From NCBI RefSeq assembly GCF_004331415.1, contig NZ_SJOP01000008.1:124001-188000 (forward strand): 64,000 nt of DNA. Reading direction: 5' to 3'. Below the pieces are notes generated by a model that was given only the letters and a program-made list of their open reading frames with translations, had not been told where the DNA came from and made no database searches. This DNA comes from Kosakonia quasisacchari. Lineage in GTDB: Bacteria > Pseudomonadota > Gammaproteobacteria > Enterobacterales > Enterobacteriaceae. Shown one piece after another: positions 31,974-41,733 of the stretch. A program made the position numbers and the translations under genes. Each line of letters opens with the position of its first letter. Position 1 is the first letter of the stretch.

Positions 31974-32672
31974 ATGTTAACGCGTGATTTTTTGCGAACA
32001 GCAGATTGCAAAACGGCATTCGGCGATATTGACGAGTCGTTACTTTGGTCGGCGGAACAGCGAGCGGCATCGCTTGCGGCGACGCTGGCGTGTCGCCCGG
32101 ACGATGGCCCGGTGTGGATTTTTGGTTATGGCTCGCTGATGTGGAACCCGGCGCTGGAGTTTGACGAATCCTGCACGGGGACGCTGACGGGCTGGCATCG
32201 CGCATTTTGCCTGCGTTTAACCGCTGGTCGCGGCACTGCCTGCCAGCCTGGGCGCATGCTGGCGCTGAAAGAGGGTGGGCGCACTACGGGTGTGGCGTAC
32301 CGTTTATCTGACGACACCTTATATGATGAGCTGACGCTGCTGTGGAAACGCGAAATGATCACCGGCTGTTACATGCCAAGCTGGTGCAAACTGGCGCTTG
32401 ATGATGGCCGCACGGTGAATGCGCTGGTGTTTATTATGGATCCGCGTCATCCACTGTATGAATCCGATACGCGTGCACAGACCATTGCCCCACTGATTGC
32501 CGCCGCCAGCGGCCCGCTTGGCACTAATGCGCAGTATCTTTTCTCACTGGAACAGGAGCTGATAAAGCTCGGAATGCAGGATGATTGCCTGAACGATCTG
32601 GTGGGGAAAGTGCGTACGCTGTTGGGGGGAGAAAAACCAGGCCCTGAGATGCAACCTGGTTTTGCCTGCTAA
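31974..32672 (+). CDS. chaC: Glutathione-specific gamma-glutamylcyclotransferase ChaC
   Basis: Protein of 232 residues. ChaC degrades glutathione to 5-oxoproline and cysteinyl-glycine. The substrate-binding loop VWIFGYGSLMWNP (YGSL motif) is present, and the Glu in LLWKREMITG is the likely catalytic residue. The chaB-chaC spacing is 171 bases with no gene between them. Confidence 0.95.
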   Translation: MLTRDFLRTADCKTAFGDIDESLLWSAEQRAASLAATLACRPDDGPVWIFGYGSLMWNPALEFDESCTGTLTGWHRAFCLRLTAGRGTACQPGRMLALKEGGRTTGVAYRLSDDTLYDELTLLWKREMITGCYMPSWCKLALDDGRTVNALVFIMDPRHPLYESDTRAQTIAPLIAAASGPLGTNAQYLFSLEQELIKLGMQDDCLNDLVGKVRTLLGGEKPGPEMQPGFAC

Positions 32673-32681
32673 GCGCGGCCG

Positions 32682-32927
32682 TTAAGCGGCAACGTAGCTG
32701 ATCGAGTGCTCCAGCGACTGGCTGTGGCTATCAATCAGCACACTCCAGACGCCGCTGTACGGCACAGCCAGATAGGCGCTTGCGCGGTTCTGGACACTCA
32801 GAATATCCGTTTGAGCGTCCGGCGTTCGGCTCTTTTCGCTCATCAAATGAATGTGACAACTTTCAGAACAGCGAACAACCACTGTATCCCCACCAAATAA
32901 CTTCAGACTTGCTTTTACCACCGCCAT
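32682..32927 (-). CDS. DUF1883-like small protein
   Basis: Protein of 81 residues, convergent with chaC and not in the E. coli order at this place. It looks like a small beta-sandwich: GDTVVVRCSESCHIHLMS at the start and a SGVWSVLIDSHS strand with a trailing HSISYV, a pattern like the DUF1883 family. No signal peptide or membrane segment is seen. Function unknown; the family assignment is from pattern memory and moderate at best. Confidence 0.6.
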   Translation of the reverse strand: MAVVKASLKLFGGDTVVVRCSESCHIHLMSEKSRTPDAQTDILSVQNRASAYLAVPYSGVWSVLIDSHSQSLEHSISYVAA

Positions 32928-33142
32928 TTTTAACCCCGTAGTTTTTTAACAACGCGATCCGTGCGGGAAGGATCCCCGTGCGTGACTTTGTTCACAATTC
33001 ACTCAGTGCATAACACCAAACGGAAGGGGGGCGAATGCTGATTTTGATCAAATAATGACGTAACGATTAAACAAAAATTACATTATTCGGCAGGGAAAGA
33101 AGACGGCGCGCAAAACCGTGGTTAAAACGCGCCGGTATAAGA

Positions 33143-34927
33143 TTAAATTCGGAAATGACCGGCGGTTTCAGCAAGCTCGGTCGCCTGCGAACGTAGCGCG
33201 CCAGCGGCGGCGGTCGATTCGACCACCAGTTCCGCGTTTTGCTGCACCATCCGGTCAAGATCGAGCACCGCATGGTTGATTTCCTGAATACCTTTCATCT
33301 GCTCGCTGGTGGCGACGGTAATTTCACGCATAATCACCGACACACTGTCGATGCTGGCGACAATATCCGTCATGCTGTCACCCGCCAGGCGGACAAAGCG
33401 TGAACCGGTTGCCACGCTTTCGGTGGTGGAGTCGATCAGCGTTTTGATCTCCTTCGCGGCTTGTGCGCTTCGGCTTGCCAGATTACGCACTTCACCGGCA
33501 ACCACGGCAAAACCACGCCCCTGTTCACCTGCTCGGGCGGCTTCCACAGAGGCGTTGAGCGCCAGGATATTGGTCTGGAAAGCAATGCCGTCAATCACGC
33601 TGGTGATATCGCCAATTTTTGCCGAAGCTACCTCGATCGACTGCATAGTATTAATTGCCTGCGTCACCACCTGACCGCCGTGCGATGCTGCTTGCGAGGC
33701 AACATGCGCCTGAGTATTGGCCTGCGCTGCAGCGTCGGTAGATTGCGCTACCGACGCCGTGATTTGTTCAACCGCGCTGGCCGTCTCGCGCAGGCTGGAC
33801 GCTGCTTGTTCTGTACGCCCGGAGAGATCCTGGTTTCCGGCGGCAATCTGTTGTGCGGCGACTTGTACCGAGTTACTGGAATCACGCAGTTTTACCATCA
33901 CCACCGAAAGCTTGTCGCTGAAAGCGTTAAAGGCGTGGGCGATTTGCGAAACCTCGTCATGGCCATCAACCGGTAAACGCTGCGAGAGATCGTCTGTGCC
34001 GCTGCTGATGGCGTTCATGGCATCGCGCACCGTCAGCAGACGTTTAAGCAGAGTGGAAACAATCCAGTGCATCAATGCACCGGCAATCAGCACTAACACA
34101 ATCAGCGACAGAGCAGAGGCTTTCAGTTGCGCGCGCAACCCGGCGCTAGAATCAGCGTTATCGAGCGCCACTGCCAGCAACCAGTTGGTGCCTTTGACCG
34201 GGCTTGCCAGCAGCGCTTTATCCTCGCCTGCATAGACACCCTCCACCCGTTTTCCTGCCCGCAGTTGTTCAAAGCTGACGCCGCTAATGGCCTCGGTGAA
34301 GGGTTTCATCGTGAGCTTGTCGTTGGCGGCGGCAATCACCGAACCGTCGCTGGCCAGCAACATACCGGTACTGTTCGGCGTTGGGCTGATGCCGCGCACG
34401 TTAGCCACCACACTATCCATCGAGACGTCGCCTGCAACTACGGCCTTTAACGTACCGTTCTCTTTGACCGGTACGGCAAACGTCACCACCAGCGCACCGG
34501 TGCTGGCGTCAACGTAGGGCGCGGTGACAACTGGCGCGTCGGCTTTTACCACTTGTTGATACCACGGGCGGATTGTCGGGTCGTAATCCGCCGGTACGCC
34601 ACCCAGGTCGGAGAATTTTGCTGTTTTAGTCGCATAACCGACATAAACGTTGATAAATCCCCCGGCGCGAGCAATCTGTGCGAAAACCGGCACGGGATCG
34701 TCGGTTAACGCCACGCTCTGCAAGGAGGCAATCATGTTCATTTTGCTGGCGGCCCAGTCGGCAATCGCAATGCTGTGACTGGCGCTGGTGCTGGAGAGAA
34801 TATCCTGCTGGGTTTGTTGGTTATGCTGGCGGGTTACCTGATAGTTAATAACGGTGTTAAGCAGCAAAGCGCTGGCGAGACATCCCGCCGTTGCTGCAAT
34901 AATACGGGACTTAATCGATCTGAACAT
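33143..34927 (-). CDS. Methyl-accepting chemotaxis protein with amino-acid-type dCache sensor
   Basis: Protein of 594 residues: membrane segment 1 at about 9-30, a periplasmic double-Cache domain to about 265, membrane segment 2 at about 271-291, a HAMP domain, and a cytoplasmic signalling hairpin with the conserved tip near [16 protein letters not shown]. The sensor has Tyr115, Arg120, Trp122, Tyr123, Tyr138, Asp140 and Asp167, which match the spacing of the amino-acid-binding dCache motif (PctA-type), so an amino acid ligand is likely. The C-terminus ends FRI and lacks the NWETF pentapeptide that tethers CheR/CheB. A sigma-28-like promoter lies upstream. The gene is inserted between chaC and ychN relative to E. 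coli. Confidence 0.95.
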   Translation of the reverse strand: MFRSIKSRIIAATAGCLASALLLNTVINYQVTRQHNQQTQQDILSSTSASHSIAIADWAASKMNMIASLQSVALTDDPVPVFAQIARAGGFINVYVGYATKTAKFSDLGGVPADYDPTIRPWYQQVVKADAPVVTAPYVDASTGALVVTFAVPVKENGTLKAVVAGDVSMDSVVANVRGISPTPNSTGMLLASDGSVIAAANDKLTMKPFTEAISGVSFEQLRAGKRVEGVYAGEDKALLASPVKGTNWLLAVALDNADSSAGLRAQLKASALSLIVLVLIAGALMHWIVSTLLKRLLTVRDAMNAISSGTDDLSQRLPVDGHDEVSQIAHAFNAFSDKLSVVMVKLRDSSNSVQVAAQQIAAGNQDLSGRTEQAASSLRETASAVEQITASVAQSTDAAAQANTQAHVASQAASHGGQVVTQAINTMQSIEVASAKIGDITSVIDGIAFQTNILALNASVEAARAGEQGRGFAVVAGEVRNLASRSAQAAKEIKTLIDSTTESVATGSRFVRLAGDSMTDIVASIDSVSVIMREITVATSEQMKGIQEINHAVLDLDRMVQQNAELVVESTAAAGALRSQATELAETAGHFRI

Positions 34928-34959
34928 AGTTATAGTACCTGCTGTGTTGTCTTAAGTGG

Positions 34960-34987
34960 CTATCGGCAACGCAGCAGGCAAACTTGA
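34960..34987 (-). promoter_or_regulatory. Sigma-28 (FliA)-like promoter of the chemoreceptor gene
   Basis: On the minus strand, TCAAGTTT is followed after 12 bases by GCCGATAG, close to the FliA consensus TAAAGTTT-N11-GCCGATAA but with one extra spacer base. It lies 32 bases before the chemoreceptor ATG, which fits flagellar-regulon control. Confidence 0.7.
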
Positions 34988-35034
34988 TGACATAACGCCA
35001 TCCATAAGAAAATAATATTGAACTTGCCGCAATA

Positions 35035-35388
35035 TTAAAACGTTAGTACTTTATCGGCCGCCAGCGTCCACTGTGCCAGTTCTACCAGTGTGCCAATTTC
35101 CACACCGTCCACCAGCGGCAATGCGGTGATGCCACGCCCGTCGGTGCAGGTTTTACACAGTTTCACCGGCACGTTTTGCGCCGTCAGAATTTCCAGCATC
35201 TGCTGGATGTTGTAGCCCTCGGCAGGTTTTTGCCCGCGCAACCCGGCGGTTACCGCGTCGGACATCAAAAACAGCCGCAGTTCGATGTCGCTATTCTGCT
35301 CACGCAGCGCGATAGCCAGCCGTAAGCTATTAAACAGTGACTCGCTACCGTACGCAGCGCCATTGGCGATAATCACGATCTTTTGCAT
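35035..35388 (-). CDS. ychN: DsrE family protein YchN
   Basis: Protein of 117 residues, the E. coli length, starting at ATG 35388 (MQKIVIIANG) with AAGGAG before it; a GTG two codons upstream is less likely. The DsrE/TusD-like fold is suggested by the strand-loop NGAAYGSESLFNSLRLA and the C-terminal Cys pair in KLCKTCTDGRG. E. coli YchN is a hexamer; a role in sulfur transfer is inferred from the family, not shown. Confidence 0.95.
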   Translation of the reverse strand: MQKIVIIANGAAYGSESLFNSLRLAIALREQNSDIELRLFLMSDAVTAGLRGQKPAEGYNIQQMLEILTAQNVPVKLCKTCTDGRGITALPLVDGVEIGTLVELAQWTLAADKVLTF

Positions 35389-35468
35389 CTTCACTCCTTC
35401 GATAAATAGTACATGTGGCGCCTATGCTACTGCGCTCTCGCGGTGGGCGAAAGGCAATGGCGCAACAA

Positions 35469-36017
35469 TTACTGACCAAAGCGACCAATAAGCCCGGTGG
35501 CGGCAAGCGTGTGACCTTTCAGTTTTGCGAATAATTCTTCGCGCGTAAGTCCTTCCGGGAGCGTTGGTTTTAGCGAGGTCGCGATAAGAGTGAAGGTGTA
35601 ATGATGCGCGCCGCTACCTGGCGGAGGGCAAGGGCCATGCCAGCGCAGATTGCCCGGCGTATTCTTTCCGCCCGTATATCCTTTGCCGTCACGCAGATCA
35701 TTTTGTGCAAAGCCGGTACTGGAAGGGGAAATGTTATAAGCTACAAGGTGCGTCACACCGAGCCCGGTCGCGCCTTCGGGATCGTGAACGACAAGGGTAA
35801 AGCTCTGCGTTTGCGTTGGCGGATTGTTCCACACTAGCGACGGCGAAAAATTTTCGCCGGTACAGTTCGGGTTATTGCTGGCGTTACCGGCGAATTTTTT
35901 CTCCATCAAGGCGTTATCAGCAAATGCGGGGGATTGCAGGGTAAATAACTCGCTGGCGCTGGTCTGCGAGGCATAAAACAGGATCGCACTACACAAAAGT
36001 TTCTGCTTAGTGTTCAT
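35469..36017 (-). CDS. Secreted YbhB/YbcL-type phosphatidylethanolamine-binding-like protein
   Basis: Protein of 182 residues. An N-terminal signal peptide (about 1-22, ending ASQTSAS) points to the periplasm. The PEBP-like fold is marked by FTLVVHDPEG, THLVAYNI and GPCPPPGSGAHHYTFTL. Bacterial members are named Raf-kinase-inhibitor-like; their cellular role is unclear. The gene lies between ychN and ychP, where E. coli has none, and is divergent from ychP. Confidence 0.9.
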   Translation of the reverse strand: MNTKQKLLCSAILFYASQTSASELFTLQSPAFADNALMEKKFAGNASNNPNCTGENFSPSLVWNNPPTQTQSFTLVVHDPEGATGLGVTHLVAYNISPSSTGFAQNDLRDGKGYTGGKNTPGNLRWHGPCPPPGSGAHHYTFTLIATSLKPTLPEGLTREELFAKLKGHTLAATGLIGRFGQ

Positions 36018-36135
36018 GTTAACTCTCCGGTACGGGGTGCATTAACTGTAGTTGCAGCGAAGCGCAGGGATAAGGTTTTTCCTGGTATTTTGTCTGCGGC
36101 TGTAAAGCCCTGGCAAAACCGTTAAACTTAACGCT

Positions 36136-37533
36136 ATGAATTATCCCCTCCTTACACTTCTGATGCTGTCACTGATAAGCGGCGTCGCCAGTGCCCGGCA
36201 GAATAGCTTCGTACAGCAAGCGGAAAACCCCTTCGATAATGACGGCGACGGTCTGCCGGATCTGGGCATGGCTGCGGAAAATGGCGCGCAGGAAAAACAT
36301 TTCGCCGAAATGGCAAAAGCGTTCGGCGAAGCCAGTATGAACGATAACGGTTTGACCACTGGCGAGCAGGCACGGCAGTTTGCATTCGGGCAATTGCGCG
36401 ATGTCGTCAGCGGCGAAGTGAATCAGCAAGTGGAATCCTGGCTTTCGCCGTGGGGCAGCGCCAGCATAGATTTCAAAGTGGATAATGAGGGCGGGTTCAC
36501 CGGCAGCCACGGCGACTGGTTTGTCCCGCTGCAGGATAATAATCGCTATCTCAGCTGGAGCCAGCTTGGTCTGACGCAGCAGGATGCAGGTCTTGTGGGG
36601 AATGTTGGCGTTGGTCAGCGCTGGATCGCCGGAGACTGGCTGCTGGGCTATAACACCTTTTACGATAACCTGCTTGATGACAATAGTGGACGCGCTGGGC
36701 TGGGAGCCGAGGCCTGGGGCGAGTATTTACGCTTTTCGGCAAACTACTACCAGCCGGTAAACAGCTGGGAGTACCAAACTGCCACGCTGCAACAGCGCAT
36801 GGCGCGGGGCTACGATGTCACGGCGCAGGCACGATTACCGTTTTATCAGCAGCTCAACACTAGCGTCAGCGTTGAGCAATATTTCGGTAACAGTGTCGAT
36901 CTGTTTGATACGGGGACGGGTTATCACAACCCGGTGGCGGTAAAACTGGGGGTGAATTACACGCCGGTCCCGCTGGTGACGCTGACCGCTGAACATCGGC
37001 AGGGAGAAAGCGGGGTTAGCCAGAACGATTTAGGCCTGAAAGTGAATTATCGCTTTGGTGTACCTCTGTGGAAGCAACTCTCTGCCAGCGAAGTGGCAGA
37101 AAGCCGTTCGCTACGGGGTAGCCGCTACGACAGCCCGACGCGCAATAATGCGCCGATTTTCGAACATCGCCAGCGTAAAACACTGTCGGTATTTCTCGCC
37201 ACGCCGCCGTGGGATTTGCAGCCGGGTGAGACGGTGGCGCTGAAACTGCAAATTAACAGCACGCACGGTGTGCGTTCGATAACCTGGCAGGGCGACACCC
37301 AGGCGTTAAGCCTCACGCCGCCGGCCAATGGGCGCAGCAGCGATGGCTGGACACTGATTATGCCACGCTGGGATAGCGCAGAAAGCGCCACCAACCGCTG
37401 GACGTTGTCGGCACTGGTGGAAGACGATAAAGGGCAGCGCGTTGAGTCAAACACAATCGAACTGAAGCTGACGGAGCCGGTGATCCCGCCAGCTGAAAAC
37501 AATAACACGGGCTGGACACTGCCAGACCCGTAA
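36136..37533 (+). CDS. ychP: Inverse-autotransporter-type beta-barrel protein YchP
   Basis: Protein of 465 residues with a signal peptide (about 1-20, ending VASA), then an intimin/invasin-type beta-barrel domain (GSASIDFKVDNEGGFTGS; GQRWIAGDWLLGYNTFYDN; the LGLKVNYRFG strand). A C-terminal part after about 340 resembles an Ig-like periplasmic or surface domain (FLATPPWDLQPGETVALKLQI), and the tail is Pro/Asn-rich. YchP is an outer-membrane protein with possible adhesion functions. It converges on narL with only four bases between stops. Confidence 0.93.
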   Translation: MNYPLLTLLMLSLISGVASARQNSFVQQAENPFDNDGDGLPDLGMAAENGAQEKHFAEMAKAFGEASMNDNGLTTGEQARQFAFGQLRDVVSGEVNQQVESWLSPWGSASIDFKVDNEGGFTGSHGDWFVPLQDNNRYLSWSQLGLTQQDAGLVGNVGVGQRWIAGDWLLGYNTFYDNLLDDNSGRAGLGAEAWGEYLRFSANYYQPVNSWEYQTATLQQRMARGYDVTAQARLPFYQQLNTSVSVEQYFGNSVDLFDTGTGYHNPVAVKLGVNYTPVPLVTLTAEHRQGESGVSQNDLGLKVNYRFGVPLWKQLSASEVAESRSLRGSRYDSPTRNNAPIFEHRQRKTLSVFLATPPWDLQPGETVALKLQINSTHGVRSITWQGDTQALSLTPPANGRSSDGWTLIMPRWDSAESATNRWTLSALVEDDKGQRVESNTIELKLTEPVIPPAENNNTGWTLPDP

Positions 37534-37537
37534 CGTG

Positions 37538-38188
37538 TTAGAAAATACGTTCCTGATGCACCCAAACAGCAGCTTCGACGCGGGATTTCAGTTTCATTTT
37601 CTTCAGCATGTGTTTGACGTGAACTTTAACCGTGCTTTCAGTGATGTCCAGGCGGCGGGCAATCATCTTATTTGGCAATCCCTGGGCAATGAGCTTGAGA
37701 ATGTCGCGTTCGCGCGGCGTAAGTTGCGTGATATCGCGATCGGTGGTGGCACGGTTGGCGCGCAGGCTGGCAGCCAGCACCGGGGTGAGCGCTTCGCTGA
37801 GCACCATTTCGCCCGCAGCAGCTTGTTGCAGCGCTTTCAGCAGATCTTCCGGTTCCATATCTTTCAGCAGATAGCCATCTGCGCCGCGTTTTAATGCGGT
37901 GACCACGTCTTCTTCATGGTTGGAAACGCTAAAGACGACAACGCGACCAGACAGGGTTTTTTCCCGCAGTTTATCCAGCGTTTCCAACCCGTTCATGCCT
38001 GGCATGTTGAGATCCAGCAAAATCAAATCCGGGTCCAGCGATTCCGCCAGTTCAATGCCTTGCTCGCCGTTGCTGGCTTCGCCGACTACGGTGATGTCGG
38101 GAGCCATGCTGATTAACTGCTTCACGCCGGTTCGCAGCATTGGATGGTCGTCGATCAGGAGGATGGTGGCCGGATCCTGATTACTCAT
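37538..38188 (-). CDS. narL: Nitrate/nitrite response regulator NarL
   Basis: DNA-binding response regulator of 216 residues, the E. coli length, starting at ATG 38188 ([10 protein letters not shown]). The receiver domain has the phospho-acceptor Asp in [13 protein letters not shown]; the C-terminal LuxR-type helix-turn-helix spans [19 protein letters not shown] to KSRVEAAV. Phospho-NarL activates nitrate respiration genes and represses alternatives. It overlaps narX by eight bases. Confidence 0.98.
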   Translation of the reverse strand: MSNQDPATILLIDDHPMLRTGVKQLISMAPDITVVGEASNGEQGIELAESLDPDLILLDLNMPGMNGLETLDKLREKTLSGRVVVFSVSNHEEDVVTALKRGADGYLLKDMEPEDLLKALQQAAAGEMVLSEALTPVLAASLRANRATTDRDITQLTPRERDILKLIAQGLPNKMIARRLDITESTVKVHVKHMLKKMKLKSRVEAAVWVHQERIF

Positions 38189-39983
38189 GGGTATCTCCTT
38201 GCATGGATGAGAGAAACGTCTCTGGTATAAACGTAACGACGACCTCGGTGCCGCCGGATACTCCGGGGCGAACCTGGCAATCGCCGCGCAGGCTTTGCGC
38301 GCGGTCACGCATAATTATCAATCCATAATGGTTAGTCCTTTCAGCATTGACCGGGATGCCGCAACCATTGTCGGTGATGCGCAATATTACCCGGTTTTCC
38401 TGCTGTTGCACTGCGACGCTGACCGCGGTTGCGCCGGAGTGTTTTAATGCATTGCTCAGTGCCTCGCGGGCTATCTGTAACAGATGAATGGCCTGATGCG
38501 CCGGAACCAGCCGGGGCGGTAGCTGATAATCAAGACGCACCTGGAAACCGAAACGCGCACTGTACTCCAGGCAACTGGACTCCAGCGCCGGGCGCAGCCC
38601 CGGTTCGGTTAATTGCAAACGAAACGTGGTCAGCAACTCGCGTAACTGCGCCCATGAGGTATTCAGCTCGTTGCGGATCTGCCCAAGCAATTGCTGGCTG
38701 TTTTCCGGCAGCGCATCACCCTGCATTTGCAGGCAACTCACCTGCATCTTCATGCAGGAGAGGGACTGGGCGATAGAGTCGTGTAATTCGCGGGCAATGG
38801 TGGCGCGCTCTTCCATTACCATCAACTGCTGCTGTCTGTCCTGATGGCGATCCAGCGCCAGCGTCGCGGTGAGTTGTTCCACCAACGTGTCGACCAGTTG
38901 CTGCTGGTCATGATTTAAATGGCGACCCGGGGGCAGTGTTGCTAACAGCAAACCATATTGCATATGCGCATCGGCGAGCCGCCATTTCAGCGTGGTGCCA
39001 AACCCGCTGGATTCAGTGAGAATTCCGTTGCGCGGACATAAATGGCAGCCTTTGTCATCGCAACTGGCATCCGACTGGCAGGTAAAATCCTGATGATTTT
39101 CCTCATCTTCCAGGTCGTAAACCCGCAGCTCAATATCGTGTAGCAGGGTTAAATTCTGCAAGCCGTTCAACACTGGCGAGAGACGCTCGCACATCGGGAT
39201 GCGCGAATGCAGCCGGTGGTTAGCCTGCCATAAAAACGACAGAATCTGGTTTTTTTGCTCAAGCCCGGCGGTTTTTTCTTGTACGCGGCGTTCCAGTATC
39301 GCGTAACTCTCGCCCAGCTCGGCAGACATGTTATTTAACGCCTCGCCAAGCGTTGCCATCTCGTTACGCCCGCTGATGCGCGCGCGCTGGGTAAAGTCGC
39401 GCTGGCTGACCGCACGCGCCATGCTTAACAATTGTTGCCACGGACGGAGTAGACGCGCCCGTAACCAAACCACGGCAAACAGCAATAACAGGCCCATCAC
39501 TATCGCCATTATCCGGTGCATCACCACCACTTGTTCAATGCGGTGTTCGGTGCTGCGGTCAAACGAGGTCACCAGACGGTCGATTCGCCCAACGAAAATC
39601 GCAATGATTTCCGCTGCTTGCGGCGGTTGTTGCGCATTCTTTATCGCCGGAACGACCTCGCTGTGCCAGTAATTTTGCAACGCGGCGAGCTGCGCTTGCT
39701 GGCCGTCGCGCTGTGCCGCATGCGCCAGTTCAGGGCTGAATGCGGTGTACTCCATTTCATCGAGTAAATATTGCTCATCTTCATGCAGCGGAATGGCAGA
39801 CAACAGGCGGTAGCTCTGCATTCGCAGTGAACCAGCTTTGTTGATCGCATGTGCGCTGCCCTGAACGCCCTGTACCAGCCAGCCAGAGATAGCCATGCCC
39901 GTCACGCCAATGGCGGTCGACAGCAACATCAACAACGCCAGTTGGTTAACCAACGAGATCGGTGAAAAAAGGCGTTTTAGCAT
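38181..39983 (-). CDS. narX: Nitrate/nitrite sensor histidine kinase NarX
   Basis: Membrane sensor kinase of 600 residues (E. coli 598). Membrane segments are at about 14-37 and 152-175; the periplasmic P-box [15 protein letters not shown] binds nitrate. A HAMP linker, a Cys-rich central module ([15 protein letters not shown]), the HisKA_3 helix with the phospho-His in [11 protein letters not shown], and the ATPase domain ([15 protein letters not shown]) follow. It phosphorylates NarL and is divergent from narK. Confidence 0.98.
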   Translation of the reverse strand: MLKRLFSPISLVNQLALLMLLSTAIGVTGMAISGWLVQGVQGSAHAINKAGSLRMQSYRLLSAIPLHEDEQYLLDEMEYTAFSPELAHAAQRDGQQAQLAALQNYWHSEVVPAIKNAQQPPQAAEIIAIFVGRIDRLVTSFDRSTEHRIEQVVVMHRIMAIVMGLLLLFAVVWLRARLLRPWQQLLSMARAVSQRDFTQRARISGRNEMATLGEALNNMSAELGESYAILERRVQEKTAGLEQKNQILSFLWQANHRLHSRIPMCERLSPVLNGLQNLTLLHDIELRVYDLEDEENHQDFTCQSDASCDDKGCHLCPRNGILTESSGFGTTLKWRLADAHMQYGLLLATLPPGRHLNHDQQQLVDTLVEQLTATLALDRHQDRQQQLMVMEERATIARELHDSIAQSLSCMKMQVSCLQMQGDALPENSQQLLGQIRNELNTSWAQLRELLTTFRLQLTEPGLRPALESSCLEYSARFGFQVRLDYQLPPRLVPAHQAIHLLQIAREALSNALKHSGATAVSVAVQQQENRVILRITDNGCGIPVNAERTNHYGLIIMRDRAQSLRGDCQVRPGVSGGTEVVVTFIPETFLSSMQGDTHE

Positions 39984-40049
39984 ACGTGATTAAGGCTCCT
40001 CGGCCGCGTCTGTTGCGGATGGCGCTATTGTCAGCCATCGCCTGGGGTA

Positions 40050-40076
40050 TACCCATACCTCTAAAGGATTACTCCT
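40050..40076. promoter_or_regulatory. Cluster of NarL-type heptamers in the narX-narK gap
   Basis: TACCCAT (40050), TACCTCT (40056, sharing one base) and TACTCCT (40070) all fit the NarL/NarP heptamer TACYYMT. They lie near the narX end of the 308-base narX-narK gap and could act on the narXL promoter or on narK. Confidence 0.55.
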
Positions 40077-40165
40077 TTATTGCCAGCGAGCCGACATGAG
40101 TGGGAACAATCTGAGTAGAGAAGGTCAGAACCGTGAAAAACCACACCTTTTTTGCCAGTAAATGC

Positions 40166-40181
40166 TACTCATAAATGAGCA
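40166..40181. promoter_or_regulatory. NarL/NarP 7-2-7 inverted heptamer pair before narK
   Basis: TACTCAT and ATGAGCA are inverted with two bases between, the 7-2-7 arrangement preferred by NarL and NarP. The centre is about 52 bases upstream of the FNR box centre, suitable for co-activation of narK. Confidence 0.75.
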
Positions 40182-40218
40182 TGGTGATTTTTCGCTCGCT
40201 AAGTGGGCTGCTTTTCCT

Positions 40219-40232
40219 TTGATTTATATCAA
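40219..40232. promoter_or_regulatory. FNR box of narK
   Basis: TTGATTTATATCAA matches the FNR consensus TTGATNNNNATCAA perfectly. If centred at -41.5, transcription would start near 40267, about 25 bases before the narK ATG. Confidence 0.88.
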
Positions 40233-40291
40233 CTTAACTACCGCTATAAAAACTAAGGTGGCAGGCATCAAACCGTTCAGCAGAGGTGTAT

Positions 40292-41683
40292 ATGCAGCAC
40301 TCATCCATCCCGGGAAAAAGTTCGTCAGCGCGGGTTATTACCGACTGGCGTCCTGAAGATCCGGCATTCTGGCAACAGCAGGGCGCGAAGATTGCGAGCC
40401 GTAACTTGTGGATCTCCGTGCCTTGTCTTCTTCTGGCTTTCTGCGTCTGGATGCTTTTTAGCGCAGTCGCCGTCAATCTCCCGAAAGTGGGTTTTCAGTT
40501 TACCACCGACCAGCTCTTTATGCTGACAGCGCTACCATCCGTTTCCGGCGCATTGTTACGCGTACCGTACTCTTTTATGGTGCCGGTGTTTGGCGGTCGT
40601 CGCTGGACAGCTTTCAGCACCGGGATCTTAATTATTCCGTGTGTGTGGTTGGGTTTTGCTGTGCAGGATCTGAGTACGCCGTTTAGCACGTTTATCATTA
40701 TCTCGCTGCTGTGCGGTTTCGCCGGTGCGAACTTTGCCTCAAGTATGGCGAACATCAGTTTCTTCTTTCCAAAACAGAAGCAGGGTGGCGCGCTCGGCAT
40801 CAACGGTGGATTTGGCAACCTCGGCGTGAGTGTGATGCAATTGATCGCACCGCTGGCGGTCTCTTTTTCCATTTTTGCCGCCTTTGGCGGTACCGGTGCC
40901 GCGCAGCCAGACGGTTCGTTACTGTACCTCGAAAATGCCGCGTGGATATGGGTGCCGTTACTGGCGGTGTTTACCCTGGCTGCCTGGTTCGGTATGAATG
41001 AACTGGCAACCTCTAAAGCCTCGCTCAGCGCACAACTCCCGGTGCTCAAACGTTCGCACCTGTGGATCATGAGCTTCCTTTATCTGGCAACGTTCGGTTC
41101 GTTTATCGGCTTTTCTGCCGGTTTTGCGATGCTGTCGAAAACCCAGTTCCCGGAAGTGCAGATTCTGCATTTTGCCTTCTTCGGCCCGTTGGTGGGCGCG
41201 CTGGCGCGTTCCGCTGGCGGTGCGATTTCTGACCGTCTGGGAGGGACTCGCGTAACGCTGGTGAACTTCGTGGTGATGGCCATTTTCAGCGCTTTACTGT
41301 TCCTGACCCTGCCATCGGGCGGCACCGGTGGCAATTTCACCGCGTTCTTCTGCGTCTTCCTGGTGCTGTTCCTGACGGCCGGGCTGGGCAGTGGTTCGAC
41401 ATTCCAGATGATTTCGGTGATTTTCCGCAAAAAGACCATGGAACGCGTTCAACAACGAGGCGGTTCTGAAGGTGAAGCCATGCGCGAAGCTGCCACCGAA
41501 ACAGCTGCGGCGCTGGGCTTTATCTCGGCCATTGGCGCGATTGGCGGTTTCTTTATTCCGAAAGCATTCGGCACTTCACTGGCGTTAACCGGCTCGCCGG
41601 CAGGCGCAATGAAAGTGTTCCTCGTGTTCTATATCGCCTGCGTGGTCATCACCTGGGCGATATACGGGCGTAAAAAACAATAA
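40292..41683 (+). CDS. narK: Nitrate/nitrite antiporter NarK
   Basis: Major facilitator superfamily protein of 463 residues, the E. coli length when started at ATG 40292 (preceded by AGAGG). It imports nitrate and exports nitrite during anaerobic respiration. Twelve hydrophobic helices are visible; the nitrate signatures are GFAGANFASSMANISFFFP and the later GLGSGSTFQMISVIF, and the conserved Arg lies in LLRVPYSFMVP. It lies between the regulators narXL and the enzyme genes narGHJI. Confidence 0.98.
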   Translation: MQHSSIPGKSSSARVITDWRPEDPAFWQQQGAKIASRNLWISVPCLLLAFCVWMLFSAVAVNLPKVGFQFTTDQLFMLTALPSVSGALLRVPYSFMVPVFGGRRWTAFSTGILIIPCVWLGFAVQDLSTPFSTFIIISLLCGFAGANFASSMANISFFFPKQKQGGALGINGGFGNLGVSVMQLIAPLAVSFSIFAAFGGTGAAQPDGSLLYLENAAWIWVPLLAVFTLAAWFGMNELATSKASLSAQLPVLKRSHLWIMSFLYLATFGSFIGFSAGFAMLSKTQFPEVQILHFAFFGPLVGALARSAGGAISDRLGGTRVTLVNFVVMAIFSALLFLTLPSGGTGGNFTAFFCVFLVLFLTAGLGSGSTFQMISVIFRKKTMERVQQRGGSEGEAMREAATETAAALGFISAIGAIGGFFIPKAFGTSLALTGSPAGAMKVFLVFYIACVVITWAIYGRKKQ

Positions 41684-41708
41684 CACTCAGTAAATGTTGA
41701 TTATCCTT

Positions 41709-41733
41709 GCGCGGTGAAAGCCGCGCTTTTTTT
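41709..41733 (+). terminator. Rho-independent terminator of narK
   Basis: GCGCGG and CCGCGC pair around TGAAAG and are followed by seven T residues, 26 bases after the narK stop. Confidence 0.9.
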
